Part shown: piece by piece, positions 10,862 to 63,472 of the stretch
Layout: each line of letters begins with the position of its first letter
Position numbering within the stretch: position 1 is the stretch's first letter
NCBI GenBank assembly: GCA_003117195.1
Contig: BDSI01000216.1
Span: forward strand, 46,001 to 110,000
Length of the DNA: 64,000 nt
Direction of reading: 5' to 3'
From: Eudorina sp. 2006-703-Eu-15
Lineage: Eukaryota > Chlorophyta > Chlorophyceae > Chlamydomonadales > Volvocaceae
Notes under the pieces: model-generated
What the model saw: only the letters and a program-made list of their open reading frames with translations
Told to the model about the DNA's origin: nothing
Databases searched by the model: none
Position numbers and translations under genes: made by a program

Positions 10862-13182
10862 CTACTCGCCCTCGGGCTCGGGCGTGGGCGTGGACATGCC
10901 CGGCGGCGTCGCGACCGGCTCCGCGGGCAGGAACTGCGCGTTGGGCTGCACCTCCTTGCACTTCTCCACGATCAGCTGCCACTCCTTCTCGCTCAGCTGC
11001 GCGCGGAGGCGGGAGGAAGGCGGGCGGTCGGGCGGGTGGGAGGGTGCGCGGGTGGGTATATAGGACATTGGTAGACACATTCAGTCTGCGCTGCTTCTAG
11101 GTGGGTGGGAGGGTGAGCGGTTGAACCGTCGGGCCGTTGAGCCGTTGGGACGTTGGGCCCGTGAAGCGGGGAGGGCTTTGCCGCGAGCGGGCCGGACCAG
11201 GGGGGAAATCCAGGGAGGGTGGCTGCCGATGTCGATGTGCCGTACGTAGCGCAGTTCGGACTCCCCGGCATGCCACCCACCCGTTCGCGGGGTAACCCAC
11301 TACCTCCCACCCACCAAACCCACCAACCCAACTACCAACCCAACTACCAACCCACCCACCTGCACATACTCCTCGTCTTTGAAGTTCTCGGCCGTCAGCA
11401 GCACCGGGCCGTGTATGCTGTCCGGCTGAACCTCCGGCGGCTCGTCTGGGGGGTGGGGTGGGGTGTAGGAAATTGGGGATGGCGGGAGGATGGCGGGGGG
11501 ATGGCGGGGGAAAGCGGCGGGCGAGGGCGGGAGGGCATACAGGAAAATGGTAGACATATTTGGAGGGCGAGAGGGCGGGAGGGTGGGTGGGCGTGAGGGC
11601 GGGATCCCCGCGGATGAATCAGCCGCGGCGGAGGCGGGCAGGGGCGCAGATGGCTCGTGCGCCTGCATCGTCACCCAGTCCTGTCCTCACAAAACAAAGT
11701 TGCGTCGCACGCAGGGGCGTGCGGACGAGCACGAGCCGATCTGAGTTGCAGCTTGCGATCTGGGTTGCAGCTTGCGATCTGGGTTTTGTTTTGCGGAAGC
11801 CCTAGGAGTAGACTACGGCAGGGTGTCGCAGTGCAATGCGGTGCGAGGCGCAGCATCGGGCCCGCATGGCCCTGGTCAACGCCGTCGTTTGCGGGGCCCA
11901 CAGCCTTTGACCTGGCGCTGGCCGCCTCCGCGCGCGCACGACACCGCGCGGGACAAGTGGGTGGGTTGGGGGCCTGAAACACCCGGGCGTGTCACGGGAA
12001 CCGGGTCGATTCCGCCGTGCCTTACGCCGCCGCTGCCGGTTGTTTTTGGTGGGTTGCATTACGTTCCCACGCATCTCCCGAGTACAGCCCCACATTCTAC
12101 ACCCGCCCCATGCACGCATGCATGCAACCGTCATTTTGCCACATGACTGCTGTTGCATGCAGGCGTGCATGTGTGCGGGTGTCGATGTCGGGGTGTACCC
12201 GGGCATGACGCGCATGCCTGCATCGAGCTACCCCGCCTGGACGCCTTCCTACGTGCTGCTTGCCGCGGGGACTCTAGAGACAGACAGACTGACGCACGGC
12301 CCGGATTGCCGGCTGCGCACCAAGCCCACGCGAAACCCGGTCAACACACATAACCAATCAAATCATTCTGGTGAGTATACATTCTGGGGGTAACTGGTTT
12401 GGGTCGGGCGGGTTTCGCTCTAAACACACCACCAAATGCCGCCAGAAGCGCTGCCCCCTCTTGCCAAAACCCATCTTCTACGGCCAACGGCCTCCGCCCC
12501 GCGCCGAAACCAAACTTACTCGGCAGGTTCGCGATAAGCCACAGTTGCGTGGCGTTGGTGTTGTGGTCCATGCCGTGCTGCGAAGAGGCGGGGAGGGGCG
12601 GGCGGGGGTTTACGATTTAGGGTTTGTGGCAAATGGGCCGACCCTCATACAAACGGGTGTGAGAGGGGGGTATAGGAAATTGAGAGGGAGGAGACACGCA
12701 GCACTGGGCGACGCCATGGCATTGCGGCGCAAGTGCGGACGTGCATTACGGACGTGCCGTACAGCATGCATGCGCGGATACGGTGCGAGCCTGTTGACTG
12801 TACGACACGCAGGCAGTCGTATGGGGCCGCTGCGTGCCATGCATACGTGTGGCGGTTGGGGTTTGGGGTCGCTCACCTGTACGGCATCGAGGTCGATATA
12901 CATATGTACACTCCAGCCGAGGACTTTCTCGAACATGGGCCTGCAGGGTGGTTGTTGTTGGCGTTGTTTTTGTATTTTTCACCAAGCGGAAGGGTGACAG
13001 GGTCCAAGGGACTACTGACTGTATGTGGCAGCAGTTGCGAGGACAGCGCGGCGCCAGGGCCCGGCCGCATGACACTGGATTTGGACTCACAGGTGGAAGC
13101 AACGGACCCGCTCCGTCTCCGGTAGCTTTAGGATCTCGGCAACGCGGGCATGTACATCGGGAACGCTGCGCGTGAACGTCAC
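10862..13182 (-). CDS. Uncharacterised multi-exon protein, 5' end unresolved
   Basis: On the minus strand, exons 13182-13091, 12940-12877, 12577-12520, 11445-11360 and 10996-10862 splice with consistent phases (GTGAGT, GTGAGC, GTAAGT and GTGGGT donors, CAG acceptors) and give 144 residues ending in TAG. Visible sequence pieces are VTFTRSVPDVHARVAEI, MFEKVLGWSVHMYIDLDAV, DHNTNATQLWLIANLP, GPVLLTAENFKDEEYV and SEKEWQLIVEKCKEV, then a Pro/Glu-rich end. I do not recognise the family. The mixture of short beta-like strands and one C-terminal amphipathic helix suggests a small soluble domain without a signal peptide or membrane segment. An in-frame TGA lies just before 13182, so an upstream exon is required. 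The open frame starting with ATG at 13638 is a candidate, but no clean donor in the right phase joins it. Two intervals of repeat family B sit in its introns. Confidence 0.6.
11057..11098 (-). repeat. Dispersed element B copy
   Basis: TATAGGACATTGGTAGACAC followed by AGTCTGCGCTGCTT, reverse orientation, in the intron before the last exon of the minus-strand gene. Confidence 0.7.
11536..11560 (-). repeat. Dispersed element B, core only
   Basis: ATACAGGAAAATGGTAGACA, the reverse complement of the element B core; the GCAGCAGCG end is missing. Confidence 0.6.
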
Positions 13183-13386
13183 CTGCGATCATGAAAAAGG
13201 ACGCAACACGTCAAAACGACACAATGCGATCAGATTGAGCATTTGTTCTGCGATGCGCAGTCCAGCGCTTCCGTGCGACCAAGAGTATCGCAACTACGCA
13301 AGCCTGCCGTCAGCAGCGTTCCGTGAACCGCGCATGATCAAAGCAGCAAATCGACATAGCAATATGAGTGTTGTTATTATGATTTA

Positions 13387-13638
13387 TTAACTGGTGCTGA
13401 CAGAAATGCGCGTCGTGTTACGTGAAAGCGCGGAGGTGTGCCGGAACATGCGCGACGTGCTCGTCGGACAGGCGATGAAACACGCTGAGGCAGGCCTTAT
13501 AGAACATGCACGCATGTCTTCAAGCCAGGCCTTGAAACTTGCACCTGCCTTGTTGATTCCGCTTCCGGAGCTGTCCGGCTCAAGAATGAGGCAGTCACTC
13601 TCATTCTTGTACTCGACCTCCACCTCGGGATCGGCCAT
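13387..13638 (-). pseudogene. Lower-GC exon-like relic
   Basis: An open frame beginning ATG at 13638 reads MADPEVEVEYKNESDC and continues to a stop at 13387. From about 13516 to 13418 a second frame on the same strand reads FYKACLSVFHRLSDEHVAHV and ends in TAA, which looks more protein-like than the first frame over that stretch. Base composition is clearly less GC-rich than in the flanking exons. The pattern fits a coding sequence with a frameshift or missing intron, possibly the 5' part of the minus-strand gene or a decayed mobile-element ORF. No family recognised. Confidence 0.3.
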
Positions 13639-13766
13639 GATGTTCAGAGAACTCCTCGTCCGGGCAAATGTCGAAACCCGGACGGAGTTCCTGTATATAT
13701 GCTGTGTATTAAGGTCCTGTCAATTTCGGTACCTGATGTGATTATATAGATAGTACAGTTGAATAA

Positions 13767-14025
13767 TTAAACTTGCTGAAAATCCTTTCGAATATTGCAT
13801 AGGGATGCAGTGACGTAGAAGAAGGCTTTTTCCAGATCGGCATGCAGCTCCGAAGCCTCGGCACAAACTTTCTGCTTTTCCCTGCGTTGGATGCTGATGT
13901 ACGCATTGGTACCGACTAGCAGTGGCTGCGTTATAATGTTACCTAGAAAATGGTGAAACCCGTACAGCTCTGGTTCGCAGAGGAGCACACCTCATGCGTA
14001 CACCGTGCTTACCTGACGCACCCAT
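13767..14025 (-). CDS. Possible small two-exon protein, divergent from VPS22
   Basis: A candidate first exon 14025-14013 (ATG GGT GCG TCA G, then donor GTAAGC) joins in phase to 13969-13767 after acceptor CCAG, giving 71 residues and a TAA stop. The second exon contains ISIQRREKQKVCAEASELHA and KAFFYVTASLCNIRKDFQQ, which looks helical and protein-like. The start lies only 67 bp from the VPS22 start on the opposite strand, so the two could share a promoter. It is not recognised, and it could equally be the 5' end of a longer transcript that includes the relic at 13387-13638. Confidence 0.3.
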
Positions 14026-14092
14026 TGAAGGTTTAAGCTTTTGTTTTTTACTGGAGTCAGTACACTCTTGACGGAAAGCATACGTTCTCGCG

Positions 14093-15761
14093 ATGCGCCG
14101 AGGCCCTGGAATTGCCGGGCTGCAGCATGCAGCCCGGACTAAGGTCAGTTTGAATGAGGCTATAGTACTTCACGCAACGTTGCCGTCAATTATTGACCAG
14201 CCTTCAGCTCCTCAGTTTCCGTACTAACCGCACCCTCACTCACAAGGCACGACGATGTGACCCCGCCAGGCAGACGGTTCGCTGCTCACCGCTCCAACTA
14301 CTCGTATCGTCCTGCTGCACGTGCACGGCACACATGCTCCCCAGTCGCCACCAATTTCCTGTGCTCCCACCACCACCACCACACCCCGTACACACACACG
14401 CATAAACCCGTCACCTCATACGACGTTTCTTTTTGTACCGCCCGGCAGCCCTGCCCCAACGCTTCTCCTTCCCTTCTCGCCAACCCGTTAAAGACAACGC
14501 CGTGGCAACCCCCCTGCCCGAAGCCCTGCCCCTGACTTCAACTCGTTCATGTTAAACCCTGCTGGATTGCGGCGCTCGGGCCCTCTGCTCCCGTCCTCCC
14601 TCCCTCCCGTGGCCCCTCCCCCCCCACACCCTTAGGAGCAATTCAAACTCACCGGCGAGGAGGTCAAGAAGAACTCGCTGCAGGTGACCGCGGGCCCTTG
14701 TCGGTATCGCCGCCCCACCCCTAACCACCGGTTCCCCAATCCATACCCCTAACCACCCCGACCTGCTCCGCGTCGTCCGTCAACACCTTCGCCCCGCAGT
14801 ACAATTATGTCTACCTACTTCCTATACCCTCCCCCACCCCCCGCTCCCACGGATGCGGGATGCCCCACGGGCCCTTTCGGGTGCCCAACCCACCCCCCAC
14901 CCACCCACCCACCCATGACCGGCGGGTGTGCCCGGCGGGTTCACTCCGGGCGTGTTTGAAGAGTTTCCCAACCGCCCCTGCATTCCTCACACGGCCCCGG
15001 CACTGCCGCTGGCGGAGGCGCCTGACGAGGGTTTGGGTCCGCCGGCAGCGGCTTTTGGGTCGCTGCTTCCTGGGGCCGGAGCAGGGGCAGGGAAGGCGGG
15101 GCGGCAGGGCGAGCGACGGGGCAGTCGCCGCTGGGGTTGTAATTAGGAAACCCACCTCCAGGAGCGACCCACGGACAAACCCAGTATGCTAACGTGAGCT
15201 CAGAGTGCCTCCGTGTCGGACGCGTCACTGCGGTACCTCACCGCCCAGTGCGGCTCTTGGGGGGTCCGCGTTGGGGATGGCTGGGATTGGGGGGATGGCT
15301 GGGATTGGGGCGATGCAGAGCTGGAGGGTGCGTGTGTGTGATCGGCCGCTAAGCTAAAGCCGCACTCCCGGGATGTCACCTCGGGCGCCTAAGGCCGTCA
15401 CGGCCGTGTGTTTGAATGACTGTCATTCAAACCCATCCGAACCAGACCGTGCGTGTACCTGCCCTCCCCTCCCCTGTCTACCAATTGCCTATTCCCTTGC
15501 CGTGCGCCTGCCAGGCCATGCACGACCAGCTGTCCGCCTTCCGCACCAACCTGGAGGACTTCGCCCGCAAGTACCGGGCCGACATCCGCCGCGACCCCGT
15601 GTTCCGGGCGCAGTTCCACATCATGTGCGCCAACATCGGGGTTGACCCGCTGGCATCAAACAAGGTCGGGGGGAAGCGGTGGGGTGGGGGTCGGGGTTTA
15701 AAAAGAAACAGCCCAGACACACCTAGCCCGGCGACACATACTGACCATGGGGTCGGGGTCA

Positions 15762-15823
<62 letters not shown>

Positions 15824-18442
15824 ATTTCGGGGCTCGGGGTCGGGATTTCGGGGCTGGGGTTGGTGGGGTCGGGGATGGTGGGGTTCGGGGTTGGTGGGAT
15901 CTAGGGTTTGGGATCGGTGGGGTCGGGTGTGTCACCAACTCACCCTCCATCTGCTATCTTCCCCGGCAACTCATCCCCCCGGACGCGTATTGACTCCTGT
16001 GCCACGTATCGGTTCCCCAATCCATACCCCCCGGACGCTCCTCGGGCCACGCGCGCTTTCGCCCTTTCTGCCTCCGTCCCTCATTGGAGGGATTCTTCAC
16101 CGGATCTTGGCTCTAGCAGAAGCGCAGGTTGAGTATGTCTACCAATTTCCTGTATCCCTCCCTCCCTACCTCCCTCCCCTCTTTGTGGCGCCGCAGAGTC
16201 TGTGGGCCTCGACGCTGGGCTTCGGCGACTACTACTACGAGTTGGGCGTGCAGGTGGGTGGGTGAATGGGGGTGTATGTGTGTTTCGCGAGAAACCCGCG
16301 CGACCCAAACCGATATGTGTTTGTGTGTGTTTGTGTGTGTTTTTCGAGGAGGGAGCATGGGGAGGCAAGGAGGGGGCAGGTGAGTTATCTTTACTTCTGT
16401 TGGTTGGGTTTGTTTGTGGAGGGCTGGTTAGGGATACGTCGGACGTCGAGCAGCTGCAGTGCTGCACCTATTCCTGGGCCCCACACACGCCAGCAGCTGC
16501 CTCCACAGCCGCAGCCCTGGCCGTCCGCCACCCCCGCACCCCACCCGCCCCACCCGCCCCGCCCCGCCCCGGCCCCAGGTTGTGGAGGCCTGTCTGGCCA
16601 CCCGGGCCCTCAACGGCGGCCTCATGGACCTGTCCTCGCTGCTCAAGTACGTCAACCGGCGGAGGGGCAGCCAGGGGGAGCCGGTCAGCGAGGATGACGT
16701 GGTGGGTGCGGGGGTGGGGGCGGGGGCGGGGGCGGGGGTGGAAAGCGGGGTGGTGGGTGGATATGGGGTATAGGAAACTGGTAGTTTGGGTTTGGTGTGG
16801 GTGTGGGGGGATGGGTTTGGGTGAAGTGGGGGGATGAGTGGATGTCGATGGGTAGTGGTGGATAAATTGAAAAAAGAAATTAACCCGAAGAACGAACCCA
16901 GGCTGGTGATGGGCTAAGAACAAGCCCGGCTGGTGATGGGCGGTGAGGTTGGGGGTGCAGGAAATTCGTAGGAAGTTGGTGGAATGGGTAGGAAAATGGT
17001 GGTGGGGTTGGAGGCCGTGTAGGGAGGTACAGGAAATGGGGTTTGGGGGTGGTTGTTGATGATGGGCGGTGATGGGTTCACCATTCCAGCTGGCGATTGG
17101 GGGAGGGGTGATGGAGGGGGTTTTGGTGGCCCTGGGGGCTGATACGTCCGGGCAGCTGTTGGGTGTAGGGAAGGGGTAGACAGGTTGCTGCAGCTGCGAT
17201 TGCGGTACTGCCGCAGCAACGGTCCGGCGACGAGCGGCCTGCACCAGGATCTACCCCACCCCAACCCCTCCCCTCCGACCCCCACCCCCAGGTCCGCGCC
17301 ATCGGCAAGCTTCGGGTGCTGGGCGGAGGATTCGATCTGGTGACAATCGGCGGGCGGCAGTACGTGCGATCAGTGCCGGGGGAGCTCAACCTGGACAAGA
17401 ACCGGGCGCTGGAGATGGCGCAGGTGCGGTAGAAGCTAACAAAGAAAAACAGAAAGGGGGGCCCGGCAAGGATGGATGGAGAGCCAGATCGAGGGGGTGG
17501 GGGGTATAGGAGATGGGGTGGGGGTATAGGAAATTGGTAGTCTGGGGATGCAAGGGGTGGGGTGGTGCCTCGGTTTGCGTGGCGCCGATGAGTGCGTGTG
17601 CGTGGGAGAGGAGGGCAGGGGCGGGCATGCGCCGCATGGGGTTGGCTTGGGTCGCAGGTCGTGGAGCGGCCGCCCATTGAGCGCGCCGCGTTGCCCCTCC
17701 CCCCTTCCCCCCGGTGTGCGGTCCTGCCTCCCTGCCTTGCTGCGTGCCTCCCTCCCTGCCAGCCAGCCTGCCTGCCTCCCAACCTGCCTGCCTCCCTTCT
17801 GCCGGCCTGCCTGCCGGCCCATGCTTGGGTCGCCCTGTCGCGCGCCAGGCCAAGGGCTTCACCTCGGTTTCGGAGCTGGTCAAGGTGGCGGGGTGGACAG
17901 CGGGGAGAGCGGACGACACGTTGCAGGTACGGCCGGGGGCGCGGGGGGCACGGGGGGCAACACAGATCGCGTGGTTTTGGCCCGGGCTAGGCTGCAGATT
18001 GGGGAGGCGTGATGCTGCCGGGGCGGCCAATTCGGGAAGGAATGCTGGGAAGCTGTGGCGTTGCTAGCCCGGAGGCTGGCTGGGGACTGGCTGGGGACTG
18101 GCTGGCTGCAGTCGGGTGGAGGTAGGGGGAGAACATACACAGCGGGGGAGGTGTGTTGATTTGGGGGGGTTAAATTGAAAAAAGCGGGGGGAGGGTGACA
18201 AACTGGGGGGTGGGCGGGTTTGATCGTTTTCCTGTGGTCCGTGTCAGTGAGTGTGGGGCAGGAAATCGAGAGGCCGTTGATAAGATATGCGATCTCATGT
18301 GTTGACCGGGTGCCCTGGCTGATACCCCGCCATGTAGGCCCTGACGCGGGAGGGGATCGCCTGGGTGGACGACGGCGCGCCGGACGGTCTGCGCCTGTAC
18401 TGGTTTCCATGCCTGGGCGGCGGCGTGGACCAGGCGGCGTGA
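14093..18442 (+). CDS. VPS22: ESCRT-II subunit VPS22 (SNF8/EAP30), complete
   Basis: Eight exons, 14093-14143, 14636-14683, 15515-15664, 16197-16253, 16579-16701, 17292-17423, 17849-17926 and 18338-18442, all in phase 0, encode 247 residues, the usual length of plant VPS22. The start MRRGPGIAGLQ matches the conserved N-terminus of the family. Residues 34-83 carry the helical hairpin with FRAQFHIMCANIGVDPLASNK, followed by FGDYYYELGVQ, the RAIGKLRVLGGGF strand-helix of the first winged helix, RSVPGELNLD, and the second winged helix ending in YWFPCL. The protein forms the Y-shaped ESCRT-II complex with VPS25 and VPS36 on endosomes and sorts ubiquitinated cargo into multivesicular bodies. The start is the first ATG that gives this N-terminus. 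No key region is missing. Introns carry repeat element B and a (GGGGTC)n tract. Confidence 0.96.
14795..14830 (+). repeat. Dispersed element B copy
   Basis: CCGCAGTACAATTATGTCTA followed by CCTACTTCCTATACC, plus orientation, in intron 2 of VPS22. Confidence 0.65.
15748..15830. repeat. (GGGGTC)n hexanucleotide tract
   Basis: About 13 tandem GGGGTC units in VPS22 intron 3, decaying into degenerate GGGGTT units to about 15930. Confidence 0.9.
16115..16158 (+). repeat. Dispersed element B copy
   Basis: AGCAGAAGCGCAGGTTGAGT followed by ATGTCTACCAATTTCCTGTA, close to the 3' end of VPS22 intron 3 (acceptor at 16196). Confidence 0.75.
17523..17542 (-). repeat. Dispersed element B, core only
   Basis: GTATAGGAAATTGGTAGTCT, in VPS22 intron 6. 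Confidence 0.6.
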
Positions 18443-19002
18443 TGAAGGGGGACGGCTTCGCCGGGGCAATGCGTCGAGAGGGCGAACCGGGGCGGAAGCA
18501 AATTGAATTTGAAAAGAGGAAGGACAGATCCGTTATGGGTTGGTGAGATTTTGTGGGCAGGATGAGCAATGGCTTAAGGCCAGCCGTTGATTTTGAGAAG
18601 TGTGAAGGCAGAAGCGCACCTGCCACGGCCGTATGTTATCGCGGCGTCGTTGCAGTTGGTTGTCGGTTTCTGCTGAGTAGTCCGTAGATTCATAATATTT
18701 TTTTCGGACTGAGACCGAGGTTTACGTTTGCACTATTCCTTTTTAACATTGTGACGTGTGCTTAATTTTGTTCGATCTAGGGATTTTAACTACAAGGTGG
18801 TTTGGATATAACTCTCGAGGCTATCTGGTGTTTATTGATATGGGCCGCGCCAAAAGAACGAACTCAATGCCTTATGAAGCAAAATGAATGTTATATTCTT
18901 CAACAAATGTTCATTACAATTGACGTGAAGAATGTGACCGACCTGTGGACACTCTTGGAACTTGTGTAACTTCTGCACTCTCCAGTCTATTGAGTGATTG
19001 GC
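18443..19002. promoter_or_regulatory. Intergenic: VPS22 3' flank and likely promoter of the giant gene
   Basis: This 560-bp gap is clearly less GC-rich than its surroundings, especially 18640-18960, which has T-runs and AT-rich strings. The only TGTAA in it is at 18965-18969, 34 bp before the giant gene's first in-frame ATG, so if it serves VPS22 the two transcripts nearly abut. No coding potential seen. The promoter role is inferred from position and composition only. Confidence 0.45.
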
Positions 19003-61738
<42,736 letters not shown>

Positions 61739-62074
61739 CTAGCTAGCTACGCCGACTCATACGGCTACACACACATACGCAGGCATGCATGCCGCTGGCT
61801 CCCTGCGGCACAGATACAATATGATGATGGTATCGATACACGCTGATGTTCGTGTTTCGTTTTTGAATGATTGAACGTTACAGCGGACGGTTGGCGGCAT
61901 GCAGGTAGTACTACACACACGTGTGTGATGCCATGTGTGTACTGCGTGGCTGGGGACGGACGGACGGACGGCCGGACGGACGGACGGCGATGCAGGCAGG
62001 ATAGGCAGGCGCGCGTGACGCACCACGCACCGTCGTCACACCCTATATCTACGGCACTCACTCGGGGAAAGCCC

Positions 62075-62366
62075 CAGTCATGAACCCGTTCATGGGGGGG
62101 GTCCGCCGGTCATGAACCCGTTCATGGATCCATCCAGTCATGAACCGCAGTCATGACGCCAGTCATGCCAGCATGCCCAGTCATGAGTAGCAGCCCTCCA
62201 GTCATGCATGTTGTCTGCCAGTCATGAACGGCAGTCATGGAACCCGGGGCTCATGAACCGTCATGATTCACCAGTCATTTGTCAACATGTCAGTCATATA
62301 CGAACGCTAGTCATAGGACTTGGTGCTCATGACCAGTCATAATGGGCCAAGTTGACTATTGGTCAT
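62075..62366 (+). repeat. Cluster of 15 GTCAT motifs
   Basis: Fifteen GTCAT strings, mostly CAGTCATGA, occur in 290 bp, nearly all in the same orientation but with irregular 10-30 bp spacing, plus related TTCATGG and CTCATGAAC. Irregular spacing is unlike a simple tandem repeat. Confidence 0.8.
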
Positions 62367-62397
62367 GACGGCTGATGGTCCCTCACCCGGAAAAACT

Positions 62398-62495
62398 CGG
62401 TTCGTAAGACGCCTCCCGGTTCGTTACATGAAACGACAGCCTTGGTAACGAATGGAACCGGTTCGTTACAGTACCGAACACCAACAACGAACGGT
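62398..62495. promoter_or_regulatory. Direct and inverted CGGTTCGTTAC motifs
   Basis: CGGTTCGTAAG, CGGTTCGTTACA and CCGGTTCGTTACAG in plus orientation and GGTAACGAATGG inverted between them, then CCGAAC and AACGAACGG. The group ends about 75 bp before the ATG of the next ORF. A binding-site role is inferred. Confidence 0.4.
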
Positions 62496-62569
62496 GCTGA
62501 TGATCAAGCATGTACTTGATCTCCGCATACAAGTGTATATGTTGACGATATAAGTATTTGAAAAACAAG

Positions 62570-63472
62570 ATGGCACAGCTGCAGTCAAACATTGCTGTAC
62601 AGGAAGAAATTCGAGTTTTGCATACAAATACTGTAAAAGACTCGGGTGCATTCATTCTGCAAGGCATCATTATCAAGTCTAATATCACACCGGCAATGCA
62701 GGCGGCACACAAGGTCTACGGGAAACTGGGCGGCATTGCTCGGTTGCTTGCGTTTCATTTACGTGACTACAACCAAATCCAGCACATCGTGGTTACACTT
62801 AGTGGGGAACGCTCAGCAATCGAATCTGTGAACAAGGCTGCGCTGTCGGGCGGGTTGCCATGGGACAATGGTGTGACCTTTGACTTTCTCTCCTACACCT
62901 TTGGAGATGAAAAACTCATTTCTCCAGCGGATCTTCCTGGTGCCCTGGCAAAGCTTCCGCACAACGAGCTGGGGGACAGGTCGACGTTCATCAGGCACAG
63001 ATGGTCTTTCACCACCAGCCGGTGCACTGAGGAAGATAGCCCCATCGTGGCCAGGCGCCGGTCCCACACACGCTATTTGATTGTGTATGCCAATTACGGC
63101 ACATCCCCGATCAGCGAGCCCATCAGGCGTACTCAAGGTTGCTGGCTAGCTGTACACGGTGCGGACAGGAGGAGAGGGCTGCACTGCATTGTGGCGACCC
63201 CCGGTGGGACATATGCAAGCAGTTGCGATGGCGCTGGCATCGCAGCAAAGCAGAGGATGAGGGCGGCTCTGCGTAAAAACCATCAGATAGCGGCCAGGGT
63301 TCCATGTCGCAAGCACGCCCCCCTGCCCTGCACGCGCACCAACGCATCGCCCACGTCGTGGGGGTCATCACCCGATCCGCAACCCAACCATCCCCAATCG
63401 CCTTCGCTACTTTGCCTAGCACAGTCTCGCCGTACGTCCCTTGGTGGCGACGTACGGCACGCGCAGCCGTGA
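62570..63472 (+). CDS. Unrecognised ORF with satellite-encoded tail
   Basis: A 300-codon frame from ATG 62570 (a TTG-started reading would extend it to 62558). The first two-thirds looks like a normal globular protein, for example EEIRVLHTNTVKDSGAFILQ, AAHKVYGKLGGIARLLAFHL, QIQHIVVTLSGERSAIESV and GVTFDFLSYTFGDEKL, with lower GC than the host exons. From about 63277 on, the frame is supplied by the 205-bp satellite, so the natural C-terminus may be lost. From about 63000 the frame also looks less protein-like, and an intron cannot be excluded. No family recognised, no signal peptide, no membrane helix. Confidence 0.4.
   Translation: MAQLQSNIAVQEEIRVLHTNTVKDSGAFILQGIIIKSNITPAMQAAHKVYGKLGGIARLLAFHLRDYNQIQHIVVTLSGERSAIESVNKAALSGGLPWDNGVTFDFLSYTFGDEKLISPADLPGALAKLPHNELGDRSTFIRHRWSFTTSRCTEEDSPIVARRRSHTRYLIVYANYGTSPISEPIRRTQGCWLAVHGADRRRGLHCIVATPGGTYASSCDGAGIAAKQRMRAALRKNHQIAARVPCRKHAPLPCTRTNASPTSWGSSPDPQPNHPQSPSLLCLAQSRRTSLGGDVRHAQP

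Larger units (their letters stand above)
61739..62569. other. Intergenic stretch with two clustered short motifs
   Basis: No gene seen. It contains (GGAC)n at about 61955-61988, a GTCAT-rich block at 62075-62366 and a CGGTTCGTTAC block at 62398-62495, described separately. Confidence 0.6.
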
